A stretch of DNA of 64,000 nucleotides from Cyclaneusma minus (lineage: Eukaryota > Ascomycota > Leotiomycetes > Marthamycetales > Marthamycetaceae): NCBI GenBank assembly GCA_037179335.1, contig JAKZHN010000007.1, forward strand, positions 1 through 64,000. Reading direction: 5' to 3'. Position 1 is the stretch's first letter; each line of letters starts with the position of its first letter. Both the position numbers and the translations under genes were made by a program. The notes below the pieces were generated by a model. It made no database searches. It saw only the letters and a list, made by a program, of their open reading frames with translations, and was not told where the DNA came from. Shown here piece after piece: positions 1-12,269 of this stretch.

Positions 1-117
1 CTAACCCTAACCCTAACCCTAACCCTAACCCTAACCCTAACCCTAACCCTAACCCTAACCCTAACCCTAACCCTAACCCTAACCCTAACCCTAACCCTAA
101 CCCTAACCCTAACCCTA
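1..117. repeat. Telomere, CCCTAA repeats
   Basis: About 19 uninterrupted copies of CCCTAA read from the first base. This is the C-rich strand of the TTAGGG telomere used by most filamentous fungi, so the window begins at a true chromosome end with the chromosome running to the right. The array stops abruptly at a TTTTGA-rich stretch with no degenerate telomere variants. Confidence 0.98.
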
Positions 118-221
118 TTTTGATTTTGATTTTGATTTTATATATTTTTTATTTATTTTGTGTTTTGATTTTGTATATTTTTTATTTATTTTGTGTTTTG
201 GTTTTTTTTTTTTTTTTTTTA
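118..221. repeat. Telomere-adjacent T-rich tandem repeats
   Basis: Directly after the telomere are about four TTTTGA-like 6-mers. They are followed by a T-rich 33-bp unit present twice (about 141-173 and 174-200) and then a run of about 20 T. No gene is visible. It may be a small subtelomeric repeat or slippage product at the telomere boundary. Confidence 0.75.
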
Positions 222-2537
222 AACGCATTTTACCCCTAGTTTCTAATGCGCTGGTTAGTTCTGCGATTAGGGCTTTGGATAGCGAATTTGGTATTTGTTA
301 ATGCATGCAATATACGGCATTGCTTTATATTTATTACATTCAATTTTAAATTTTTAATATTTATTATTAGTATTATAAATATTACGAAATAATACTATTA
401 ATACAATTAATAAAAACAATAATAAGCAATAATAATATTAAAAAGAAATATACAATTTTAAATTTAAATTTTTTAAATCCGAAAATTGCAATGCTATTTT
501 ATAGTATAAAGCCTATACGCCTTTATATTTTGCTATTTTAGTTATATTATTATAAATTTCAATTAAATATTTTAGCCAAAATCCTAAAATAATATATATT
601 TTCTAACATTAATATTAATTATTTTGCTTTTATCCCTTATTTAAAAGGCATGCTTTAAGCACGGTTTTTTTAAATACAATATCAAAAATATTATAATGCC
701 TATTATAATTTGTTAGCTTAATTATAAAAAGATTGCAACGGCTTTAATTGGCGTAATAAATCAAAAATTGCAAAAACTTTAATTAATTAATAATATTAAT
801 TATGGTATTTATTATAAATTTTAATTTGATATATTTATTTTAATTTTATAAGTAATATTTAAGCATTTTAAAGTAAAGGCTAGAAATTATTTATTTAATT
901 TTGAAAAAAATTAAAAAAAAATCTAAAACGTATTTTTTTTAATTTTGGGAAACAACCCTTTTAAAACCCTCCGAATACTGTATTGGCTTATATAAAAGCC
1001 AAAATATAAAAAAGACATAAAAGCTAGAATATAAAAAAGTATAAAAAATACAGAAAAAACAAAAAAGGAAAAGTATAAAAAAATAACAAAAATATAATAG
1101 AAAAACAATATAATAAAAATATAGAAAATATAGAAAATACAAAATAAATTTAATAATAAAAAATTCGCATTTAATATTGATAAGCATTATTGCAATATTA
1201 ATTTTTAATATTTACAATTTTTATTTAAAAAAAACCCCAAAATTCCAGAAAACTTAATAATTTATAAATATATAAATATTTAGCTATTAGTTTTTAATAT
1301 AAAAGAAATTAAGAATATTTAAACCAATTTTATTAATTTTTAGTTTATTATTTTGCTTTGTTTTAATTCCCTTTTATATTTTTCCGTATTTCAGTAGCTT
1401 ATTTTGCATTTTTTAAATTGCTTTATATTTTTTTATTGTGTTTTTTTATTATTTATATTATTAAAGTAAAATATATAAACGCTTAGAAATTTAAAAAATG
1501 AAACCCACAATTTAAACTATATATATAAATGGCCTTTAAAATAAATTGGAAATTATTTATATAAATAAAAGCCAATATATTAAACTTAAATAATTTAATA
1601 ATTTTAAATTTTTATTATTATTGTTATTAAATTATTTATAAATAAACTTTATATTAATATTAGTATAATATATTTTTTTATTTTGTTTTTTATTGCTTTA
1701 ATAATTCTTTTTATATTAATATTTAAAAATACCCAAAACTATAAAAAAATATAATATTGTTTTTTTAATTGCCTAATATTTTTAGAGCTTGCTAAAAAAT
1801 TGTTATTTAAAATTTTATAAACTGCGATAAAATTTAAATATATAAAGAAACTTTAGATATAATAAGAAACTTTAGATATAATAAGAAAGTTTAAATTTAT
1901 AATAAAAGATTATAAGTTTGACGCCGAATTACAAATATAGCAAATAGAAATTTTAAATGGAAATAAAAAATTCGAAATTTAAATAGGATTTACAAAATTA
2001 AAGCTTGGAAAATTTATATAATAATAAGGATTTTAAGCCTGGTGGTGGCAAAATTCGAATATATAAAAAAATTGGAAATATAGTAAAAAGTTTTGAATTT
2101 ATAGCAAAGAGTTATAAAAATGGCGCGGAATTCGACATTTATTGGTAAGAAATTTTAAAAACAATGGAAAAACCAATATTTGGTAGCGGGGATTTCGAGC
2201 TTGGATTGGGATTATAATGTTTTATATTTCGGATTCCCTATTTTGTTTAAAAATTTGAGATTTAAAAAAAAAGGATTCTCGAATTTGGTATATAATTTAA
2301 GCTTTGGAAACGGGAGTCCAAATTATATAAAAAAAAAGGGATATTGCAGAAATTCGAATTAATATAAGCTAATTGTCCAAATACCTGGTATAAAATAAAA
2401 TGGAAAATATCTGTATATACGCTTAAAATAATTGAGAACTAATCCTTACCAATTCCTGAGAAGTGAAATAATTGAAAGGCATTCGAGTAATTAAAAGGCA
2501 GAGCATAGCAAACATAAGGCTTCGACTTAGTTTGTAT
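222..2537. other. AT-rich gene-free subtelomere (RIP-like)
   Basis: About 2.3 kb made almost entirely of A and T, rich in TA and TTA/TAA steps, with stops in all frames. No protein family can be read through it. A 19-bp unit built on AAGAAACTTTAGATAT recurs nearly three times around 1844-1890. The composition fits a repeat destroyed by repeat-induced point mutation, a known Pezizomycotina defence that turns C into T in duplicated DNA. The original element can no longer be recognised by eye. Confidence 0.75.
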
Positions 2538-2821
2538 TTAATGCTTTGATTTATAGTGCTTGCATGGCTGTACGGGCTTGGGGCGAGGGAAAAGCTCGAA
2601 TAAACGGTGGTTTCGCCCTTCGGGCTCAGTCCGCTTCGCGAATCGTGACGGGCAATTAAATGCTTTGACCTATAGTGCCTGCATGGTTGATATAATCGGA
2701 ATCAAATCTTTGTATATACGTTCCAATCTATATATTCGTAGCTAAGGTCTATATACAAGAGTCCATGCATTATGCCGATTCATTAATCATATCCATCATA
2801 CAAATCCATCATCCAAATCCA
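2538..2821. other. GC island between direct repeats; AT-to-gene boundary
   Basis: A GC-rich patch (about 2570-2655) containing the short hairpin CGCCCTTCGGGCT sits between two copies of a roughly 30-bp sequence (2541-2570 and 2660-2689) built on ATGCTTTGA. The two copies differ mainly by C versus T. At 2785-2825 a 13-bp unit around AAATCCATCAT is repeated about three times, just past the stop codon of the first gene. No coding sequence is seen. Confidence 0.6.
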
Positions 2822-5800
2822 TCATGTAAAGCTCGAATCACATAAATCACCCTGTACCGAACCACTCCTCCAAATCGCAACCAAGTCGTTGTACACATTC
2901 AAATTGTCGGAATGCGAAACCTTGCTCACACTCTCCTCATCCAACATACTGATAGCTCCCACCGTGTTCAACCCATATAGATTAATCCCACTGTACGTAC
3001 CCTCCAAGTTCACAATCCGATCCTGACAGTTCTCAGGTCCAGCACCGCCAGTAGCCGCACTAGTACTGCAAGCTGTCGAGTACGAGTTGAAAAAACTGTA
3101 ATGGTCGGAACCGTAGACAAACATATCAGCCGAATCGATAATGCGAAGTCCCCAGGCCATAGCGCACGTGGCAGAGCTCGATCCAGCGCAAGAATTCGCA
3201 AAGTCAGGGTCATTGAGCGAGGTGACGGGCTTGAAGGGGATGTCGATTGCGTTGGGTGTGGGCATGTAGTAGGGGGTCTCGGTTTGGAACTGGGTGCCGA
3301 AGATGTTTTGCGTGTTGGCGAATTGGTACTGGTAGAGGCCGTGATGCTCAACAGCTGTTCCGATGCTGTGATGTTGTGGTTAGCCTTGTGTACTTGAGTG
3401 GTGGGGACTGGAGAGGAAATTGAAAATCGGGGAAGGTAAGCAGGTGGAGATTTCAAAGCAAGTGCTTGCAGGTACTTCTTTGATTTCGGGGGGCAAGCCC
3501 CCCAGAACCCCCCGGACGCTGCGCTGGCTTGCGAGGAGCGGCACAAAAAGGCTCGGGATAGATGGGGAAAAGGAGGAGAGCGCAGAAGGAGAGGGAAGTG
3601 AGAATACAGAAAGTGTGGGAATAGGCAACGCAGAAGAGAGAAAAAAACGCAGAAGAGAGAAAAAAAAACGCAGGAAAACAATCAAATGCAAGGAAAAGGG
3701 GAATACTAACAGCCAAATAGTACCAGCCGTACTCTCAACATACAGTCCACGTCCAGTGAAGATGTTGATCTGAGTGTTGGATTGATCATCAATGTCGTGA
3801 TCAGCAGTCCAAAGCCAACAATTCTCCATATACACACCAGAAGCGCCAGATGTAATGTGCATGCTCATGTAGGCAGCAACACAAGTCTGTGCACTGCTAG
3901 TCTTAGGACACTGAGCAACCTGCAACTGCGAACCAGTGAAGCCTCCAATTCTCGTATGAACATCCCACATTCCAGAGTTTCCATAAGTAGCCAGATTCCA
4001 AACAATCAGAATGGCACCTGCCTGGACACCCTGAGTCGAAACAATCATGTCTGACCATTGAATGGTTCCAGAATCACCACTGTTGGCTCCAATCTGAACG
4101 ACAGGCTTGGGGTTGTTGATGTCGTTGAAGTAGCTTCCCGAAGACATGATGACTGAGTAGCTCTCACCAACAATCCTGGAGCCGGAGGGCAGAGTGATTG
4201 TGCTGGTCACTTTGTAGGTACCGGCGTCGACGAAAAGGACTTTGCCAGCAGATGCTGCTTGGTTAATAGCGGATTGGAGGGCAGCCGTATCATCAGTCAC
4301 TCCATTTCCAGTAGCGCCAAGAGTTCTGGCACTGAGGAAGCTCGTCAAGTCCAGCTCGTTGTACTGAGGCTTGGTCATCGTGTAGTAATTGTTTCCGTTC
4401 AACAAGCTGGCTGGGCGCGTATTTGGAGTGAAAGAGCCTTGGAAGTTTGATGGGCCCGTTGTTGCGGTATACTGGTGTCCTTCTCCCCAGCCTGCAATGG
4501 TCATGCTGCCTCCAGCCAATAAGGTTCCGTCTGGTCCTTCGACTGCGGTTCCGACGTTGCTCAAGATGACATTCTCCAGGATCATACTGCCGTTGGTGTA
4601 ACTTGTGGGGGATGTTTGGTCGTACGCTGTCACGAAACCGGTGGTGACATCGGTCAGAGTAGAGTCAATGACGATGATACTGCCGGTAGTCGTCGCGTCA
4701 GGGCCTCCTGCGGCGATATTTATGCCGGTGCCGCAGTTGTTGATCGAGAGACCCATATAAGTCCATCCCCAGGACCAAAAGTGAGAGATGGCCGTAACAC
4801 AATTGTTGAAAGTTAGGGCGCGCATGGTAAATTGTTGATTTCCGACATTTGCGCCGATCAGACCACCGTTGAAGGTCAAGTTCGTCAAGAAACCGGCAGA
4901 ACCTAGATGGTTGTCAGAATTTTGTCCATGAAAGGGGCGAGAAGTGGGCAGATCATTCCAGCATTTAGAATGAATGATTGGGCTGAAGTTTCCGGAAGAC
5001 AGCAGAAAGAAAGAAAGAAGCTAGAAGGCGGAAGGCGGAATACAGACGGAAAGTAGAATAGGACAAAACATACCACTCTCACAGAAGATACCAACATGCT
5101 GAGTTCCCGAGGCAGCGCTCATCTGAAAGACAATATTCTGCAGACTGGTAGCCTGAGATGTAGGCCAATGAATCGCATTAATGGAACTCGAGGCGGGGAC
5201 GTTGGTCGTGTCAAAGATGAAATTTCGGATCTGACGATAAAACACATTTGTCGATCCCCAATTCAAGTTGGATGTGTAGTAAGGATCGGCATCAATCAAG
5301 CCAAAGCCTGAAAATGTAGAAGTGGCCAGTAGTCGGGGGAGATCGTTGGGATTTCCGACAAGTTGCGTAAAGTAGTAGTCGACGATGGAGCTCGAGATCA
5401 GATATGTGCCGGAGGGAAAGTAGACCACTGCTGGGGTTGTTGTCGTAGAGGCGCATCCTTGTCCACATCTGCCACCAGCTGAAATTGCACTGTGATGAAG
5501 AGTTAGCTTCTGAGTGATTTGAGAAAGCTTGAATAAAGACTCACGCATTGATTGCGGCCGTATCATCAGTGACACCATCACCCTTCGCTCCATAATCCTT
5601 GACATTTCGATACACAGTATACCCGCTGGGCCCAAAAGCTGAGATACCCTGATGGCTGATCTGCTCATACCAATAAGGCGTTCCGGCCAAAGCAGCCTCG
5701 GTCGCAGCAGGTCCAGCGATCCCCTCAAACGTTGCAAATGGTGCCGTCGCGGTCACACTTCCGGTCGGTCCATCGTAATTAACATAGGCGGAAGCAGATT

Positions 5801-5909
5801 CTATCGCCGAGCTGGCAAATTCCTCAACAATAGGAATATCGAACTGCTCAGCCAGTACTGCTGGAAGGAGGAGAGGTGCCAAAGCACTCAAAGTATGTAG
5901 GAACTTCAT
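2822..5909 (-). CDS. Secreted GH55 glucan 1,3-beta-glucosidase
   Basis: Four exons (5545-5909, 5074-5489, 3711-4902, 2822-3365) join in frame to give 838 residues. The start is the ATG at 5909 because it opens a signal peptide, MKFLHTLSALAPLLLPAVLA; an upstream in-frame ATG would bury it. Two pectate-lyase-like beta-helix halves follow, each opening with a DYGAKGDGVTDDTAAINA-type or GATGNGVTDDTAALQSAI-type motif, as in GH55 exo-beta-1,3-glucanases. Exon 4 begins with the GTAVEHH motif (Glu at about residue 664), probably the catalytic acid region. The length matches the family's usual 750-850 residues. The enzyme should act outside the cell on laminarin or fungal/algal beta-1,3-glucan. The introns are 55, 171 and 345 nt; the last two are unusually long and purine-rich. 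It is the telomere-proximal gene, immediately next to RIP-like DNA, and all four exons look intact. Confidence 0.93.
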
Positions 5910-8302
5910 AATATCGTGAAATACCTCCAGCAACAGGAAAGAACAATGACGGAAAGTTTTCAAATGAGAAGACTAAACCGTTCTTACCTTTCTATGGAGA
6001 GCGAGCACCTCATGATACATATATGAGTATGGACGCAGACAAATTGTGGAAAACGGGGGGGTCGGAAGAATTATCCCAGCCCAACATTCCAGAGCATGGC
6101 TTGAGAACCACCGACGGTCTTGTGACTACTGAGCCTCTCGTGCAACGCAACATCTGCTTCATCAAAACAGACATAAACTTGACAGAATTGATAATAAAAT
6201 GTCCGGCGCGTGATGGACTAGGTATATTTTCGCCAGAGTAAGACCGATAGACGCCCTTTGGGTAAGACAAGCACAAGGAACACTTCAGTCCAGGATACTA
6301 GTGGTAGCAAGCTGTCAGGCTAGGAAGCTATCAGAGGAAGCTGTCAGGATAGAGATCGGACGAAGTGAAGAAATAAGAGTGACGCTAAGGGGCGGTGCGT
6401 GCCGCTCATTGGGACGGAGTACTAAGATTGACCCGGGCCAGAAAATTGGCAGCTGCACGTAAATGGGAGCATAGCAAGAACATTTAGTTTGAGAGTAGGC
6501 CCGAGATGGAAACGTTGCTTTCGGATGTGTCAAGTAGCTTGGGGTGAATTACCAGGATGGCGGGAAGTAATGTCGCGAAGTTCACAAGTTCGCGGCTTCC
6601 TCAGAAGCTTATTCGCACGGTCATGACAACTCAGGTACGTACCACAGAAATCACACATTAAACAAATGAGATGAAATAGGCGCAAGATGAAGTGGGCGCA
6701 AGATGAAGTAGGCACAAGATGAAGCAGGCGAAATAAACACGGAATAAAGACTTCACCCAGCGGTGATACAAGATGACTAGCCAGGGTGGATCTCGACTCC
6801 GAAGAGTATCGGCCGAAAATGGCAACAGAAATGTGAAGCGCAAAGAAAACAAAGTCAGTGCCCCTGTAGCAGACTAACTCCAAGCTATTCGATGTTGTGA
6901 CAGGCAACACACGTAAAGTCAGATCTGGCAGACCATGTGGCTCAACTCTGTTACCCAAAAAGTACGTAGACATCGGCCGGCCTCATCACGCACCTCAAAT
7001 CACCACAGGGACAGACAAATGGGCTGCAAGGCACAGCTGTCATTCAGCCCTTTGGAAGTACGGCAAAGCTGTACAACTGCGCAGTGTCATCCTGGAAGAA
7101 TTGAGTGGCGTCACTTGACAAAGTTGGCGCTTGTAACTTGTTGCGGCTGGGGCCGCTATGGGAATCCTGGGGTTGGCTAGCGGGGTGCGGGGAGCTGGGA
7201 CTGCAAGATGACCATTGACCTTGGTGAAAAGAAAGACGGGCGGATTCTCACTTGATTGGTGTTCTTTTTTATTGCACGCCCTTGGTGCAAGTCATGCGAA
7301 CGCGTGAGACGCGTGAGGGTTGAAACATCGAATCCATCTCGACGGGGGGTGGAAGCGAAATGTGTGGATGGAGGAGAAATTGAAGGCTGCTTGTTCGGCC
7401 GATTCAGCCGGATCAACCTGCCTCGGCAATCCTGCCGCCCGGGTCCAGCATCATCTACCAATCAGAGCATGTAGCATGCTTTTCGACTTCTCGTGGTGCT
7501 AGAACAGGAAGTTCAAACACGTAGAAGGCTTGAGGGTCGGCTTGAGGGTCGGCTTGAGGGTCGACATGAGGGCCGACAAGCCTCATAAGATCGGGTGATA
7601 TACCCCTGAGTATTTGCATCATCGCATTGACTTTGGTATTTGAGAAGCAACGAAAAGCAACGTTGACAAGACATTGGAGCTGACATTTAGGCATCAAGGG
7701 ACGAACTTCCATGAACTCGCAGTCTCGCAGCCTCGCTCTCTTTGCCATCTTCGTCACTCGATTCATGCTGATTTTGCTTTTCGTTTTTTGCATCTTGCAC
7801 ATGAGAATAATGGTGGAATCTCACCTGAATCCAAGTCTCCAATTCCAAATTTGCAGCTCAAGTTCTCAGAGTCTCGATCGAGGAACCTCAAAACTTGAAC
7901 CTCAAAGTCGCATGATCAAGGCTGTAATCGATGAAGCTGAACACAGGGTGTTGGTAAGGCGGAACATTGACTTCCGGAGGTAGAAAGGCCGAGGTCGTAC
8001 CCATGGCCTTGGAACTTCGGATTTCTTGATCCATCTTTGTGCAACGTCTCACACAAATTGACACTCCGGAACACTGAGAGGTCAGAAAACCAGAACCAAG
8101 CTTCCACCACTTCCAACTCAAGTTCCGCTTTTCGCAAATTCCCTCGAAACGTCATGCCGACATTGCCTTCATTTTCGTATACACGTGTGTGAAGAAAGAA
8201 ACAGCTCCAAGGGTACCGTGCCGCAACACCAGTCCCAGCAATCTATACTAGTACAAAACACATTCCAGCAGCCAGCCGATTTCTACATTTCTCAGCCACC
8301 AC
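5910..8302. other. Gene-free interval with two short tandem repeats
   Basis: About 2.4 kb between the GH55 start and the kelch gene stop. I see no reading frame with family motifs. A 16-bp unit around GCGCAAGATGAAGTGG occurs about three times at 6678-6730. A 14-bp unit GGTCGGCTTGAGGG occurs about four times at 7528-7575. The first several hundred bases probably hold the GH55 promoter. Confidence 0.6.
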
Positions 8303-11032
8303 TCAATCCCTATTGATTACCCTCAAAGTGCGCCGCGGGCTCATGACGACACTGAAGAAACTCGGCTCCAGGCCACCCAGCAAGTCCTCCTGTCCGTTTG
8401 TGCTTCCTTCTCGACTTTCACCCTCCGCACGCAGGTAGCCGTTGTATCCTACGCCGCCAGTCCCCATCATCTCCGGGCCTGCTCCTGGGTATTCAATGGA
8501 ATCGTGACCATAGTGTGATGACAGCCAGTGTCCTTCCTCTGCAATGACCCCAAATCTCATGTCTCTCACATCCCCAGTCGGGCTACTAGCAGAACTCTCC
8601 TCCCGACTTGGACTCCCACTTCCTTGGTTGTAAAGACTTGTCCCAAAAGCGCCCAGCACAGCCTCCCGCTTCCCAGACAGGAGTTTCTCGTTTCCTCCCG
8701 TAGTACCCGAACTCCAACGAGTACTCTGCTGGGTCATTGCCACGTGATTTCGATACATCTGAAGCTGTCTTCTGTACAGCCACGTACAGAAGCCCAGATA
8801 TCCAGCCAGAAGCAGGAGAACTCCGGCTACGGCGCCCACAGCAATAGCAGGCACATCACTGCTCTTTTTGGTTTCCGCCGGTGCACTACTCGCAGCTTCT
8901 GGACTTGAAGATGCTGTAACTGTGCTACCTGCTGTTTGAACCACAGTCGTCCCACTTTCCGTAATTGTAAAAGTCGGCGGTTTTCCCGTAGCAATCGGAC
9001 CCGAAGACGCCGCTCCCGCAGCTGGCGTCGTAGCCGTAGCGCCACCAAGAGCCGAACCGCCTATAACACTTTGAACAGCCTCCGGCACTGTGTAGCCGTA
9101 GGATCCAGAAAGTCCCGATCCAGGTTCTGAGCCGTCCTTCTGTGTACTTTGCTTGTTTAGGGTGTCAGCACCAGGAAGGGCGGTATAGCTTGACACCCAG
9201 GAAAGCGAAGAGGCGTTGAAGACGTAAATTCCGGGACTGTCACATGATATTTCGGTGCCAACATAACCACCTACAACTATCATTTGACCATTCCAGATGT
9301 TGCAGGTGTGGCCAGCTCGAGCAGGTGGGTTGGATTGGTCGGTGAGATCAACTTCGATCCATGTGAATGAAGGGATTGTGAGAATCCACATGTCGTCGTA
9401 CTGGGTCTGTGCATCATATGGTTGAAGATTCTGCCCGCCGTAGAGGTAGATCTGAAACGAAGAGGCGTCCGGAGCAGCTGCTACTACGGCACAGGGATTG
9501 ACACGGATTTTGGGAGTGGTACCAGTAGTACTTTGCTTGTACCATTGTGAATTCGCAATGTCATAGACATCAATGACGTTCATTTCTGTCTACATCCACT
9601 GCATTAGTCGGACTGATACTTCCAAGTTTCCACGACGAAGACTCGGTCATGGCAAACTCACGAAAGTATCGTTCGTTCCTCCAGCAAGTCCCAACAAAAT
9701 CCCATCAGTTCCCCATCCCGGCACATATACCAAAACTCCATCTGCCCTCTCAGTGAACCCCGCTGAGTCTTGCAGTCCACCTTGTGTGATATTCCTATAC
9801 ACCCCATCGCTGCCAGCCCCTGAACCCTCTGCCAAAAACGACACGCCGGTGTTCGTATATCCAGGAGTAGTAAATTCCAACAAACTCTTCAAATAAACCC
9901 TCGCTATCTGGTTCGACCACCCTGAAGTCGTAGATAAATCTTGATGGCCACCAAAATACCAGCTCAGACCTAATTCTGGTACACTCAAGCCAGCACCTTC
10001 AGCAGCCCTTTGAACCGCCACACCTCCTCCGTCTGAGTTATTTCCGGCGCTTGTTTGAGGTGCGCTGTGCTCGATCCAACTTGAGGACAATATGTCGTTT
10101 TCCCATGTGCTCACAGACTCTGGCTCTGAAAAGGGATTATCTGCGAATTCTCCGCCATATAGCCACAAAGACGTGTAAGAGTTCCAGAGATAGCCATTTG
10201 CGACGGCCGGCGGTCCGGGGGGCTGAGGTAATCCAGTCAACGAAGGAGAGCTGATGTCCCAAGTCTCCGACAAATTCATGGTCAGAAAGTTGTTGTTCCA
10301 GGTATTCTCAGTCTGTCCGGACGAAGTAGAAGCCTGACCGCCGTAGATGTAGAGTGTGCCGTTGACAATCGCCGTCTGATGACTCCATCTCGTGCAGACA
10401 TCCGTCGGGCTATCCGCTCTCGACTCAAGTGTATACCCATTCCCAACTAATTCAGGTCGTCGAATGACCCCAGCTTCAGCTCCATCTGCCGCAAGCTTGC
10501 TGCTTCCGCCCGTATACCTCGAACCTGGTAGGACAATGGCGATGAGGAAGACTAGGAGCGCAATTCGTGGAATTGTCGAGAATGTAAAAGGAGGAGCGGT
10601 GGATGCCGCTCTGATCGTCGGTCGAGAGAAATTCTGAATTTTCTGATCGCGTACTTCTCGCACTGCCTTCTGCCTAGGACCTCGCTCACTATTTCTATCC
10701 GATTGACGTGCGAGCCGTGTCTCAGACTGCTCCCATGCTTGTACTGCCTCAAAACTCCGCGGACTCGCACTGAGCAATTCGAAATCATCGTCGAGTCCAA
10801 CTTCTCGGAAGATCGATTTCTTTCTTCCTGTGAATCTGCCGCTGCCATCGCCACTGGGTGGACTGGCTGGAAAGGCAGGACGCCGGATTCCATATTGCGC
10901 AAAATCTGCTGAAGTCGTAGAACTGAAGCCCGAAGTCGATATCAGTGGCACCAGCGGCTTATGCTTCCTGATCGGCTCATCGTATCGAGGAATCGCATTC
11001 GACGTGGGAGATTCGTCGATTGATGCCAGCAT
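8303..11032 (-). CDS. Kelch-repeat membrane protein
   Basis: Two exons (9662-11032 and 8303-9589) flank a 72-nt GTGAG...TAG intron and join in phase 0 to give 885 residues. The start is the first ATG (11032); the frame extends upstream only through a TTG. About 150 cytosolic-looking, charged residues are followed by a hydrophobic span (about 154-170). Next come kelch blades recognisable by YIYGGQ, WLYGGE, WYFGGH, YLYGGQ and IVVGGY. A Ser/Thr-rich linker, a second span near 705-727 (AIAVGAVAGVLLLLAGYLGF) followed by WLYRRQ, and a polar tail complete it. This resembles fungal kelch proteins annotated as cell-wall or membrane-anchored; the propeller should lie outside the cytosol between the two spans. 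The ligand and role are unknown. Confidence 0.85.
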
Positions 11033-12269
11033 CGTCGGCACGATCAATGCTGCTTGTCAATGATTGCCTCACTTATGCCCAGATGAAAATCAATGTAGCA
11101 GACAGCCCAAGTAGATGACAGAAAGTGGGTCGAGGAATAGAGCGAGCAAAAGAATGAGAGGAAGAAAATTCGAGAAGTCTCACCGGCGATAGAACGATGC
11201 GACAGCAGGGCCTCTTCCAACAGCCAAGCGTCGGAGATATATCATCATCGTGCGTTCCATCTTCTCGATCTGGAATTGGTGCCTCGGCCTTTATCAGAGA
11301 ATTCCCTGTTCTCAGCTAAGAACTGGGTTTCTGATAGAAGGCGTGAAACGCAAGCATGGGAGAGTGCCATGACGATTGCCCAGCCATCGCTTAGCGCAAG
11401 TAGGTGGGGTCGCGAATTGAGCTTGGATGCCTTAGGCGGCCATGGATTCAAGCTCCAGCCTATCACAGACTCACTGGCCATTCGCGATGTCCTTGGGAGT
11501 AAGGGCGGACTGATCCCGTTCTTGGGCCTTACAATATTTGCGTGGACGTGATGTTGAGCGCCTTTTCACCTCAAAGAGCCATCTGATGGAGGAGGCACGG
11601 AGGGACGTGATCTGCACGGTAAGCTGGTACGGCTTTCCCTGAAACCTGAGTCTACGAGCGTGGTCTCTGCAGTGGTTTCTGGTCGGATTGACCCCTTGTG
11701 GCGGCTCCTGTAATTCACGAACGAGCCAAGTGTTGTGTTAGACACTCTTCTTGGTCGACGAGGTCGTGGAAAGCCGACAACTTGCTGGATTCATAAAAGC
11801 TCTCCAAGCAGGGAGTTGGAAGTTCACTACGATGGCAATATCAAGCTCAAAACAAGTGCCTTTCTACACACTCACAGAGCTACGGATGCTCATGTCTCTC
11901 CGTAGCACTCAGGATCAGTACCGACTCAGGAGCCCAAACCTCAAAAGAGATTCTATTATCATAGTGTACAAGCAAGCGTCAAATTCATAAAGACCTCCTA
12001 GCACCAAGCACTAAAACTACCATAAAAATCGAATAACAGGCCTGGTGAGAAGCTCATGAAAGCAAGCAAAAGCCCCAAGGGAAAGCCTCGATCGATCCAT
12101 CTCTTGCATGAAGAGCCGAACCAAGAACCCCGCCACACTTTTCCGCTTGAACGGATTTCACTTCCATGGATTCACTTGTCATCGATTCGCTTTTGTTATT
12201 CCTTTGCCCCCAACCACCGTGGGACGCCAAAGCACCCAACCGTGTTCTCTCGTAGCATCATTAGATAAC
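11033..12269. other. Intergenic, no gene recognised
   Basis: About 1.2 kb between the kelch start and the Ish1-like stop. It should hold the kelch promoter and 5' leader, and the Ish1-like 3' region. Open frames here are short and carry no motifs I recognise. A GTGAG near 11183 on the minus strand could be the donor of a leader intron, but I cannot pair it with confidence. Confidence 0.5.

Noticed and set aside
2570..2655. GC-rich block as a tRNA or other RNA gene
   Set aside because: It has a small hairpin but no A/B box, cloverleaf or acceptor stem.
6530..6973. Minus-strand open frame of 147 codons
   Set aside because: It runs through a tandem repeat and has no motif, presequence or splice site supporting a gene.
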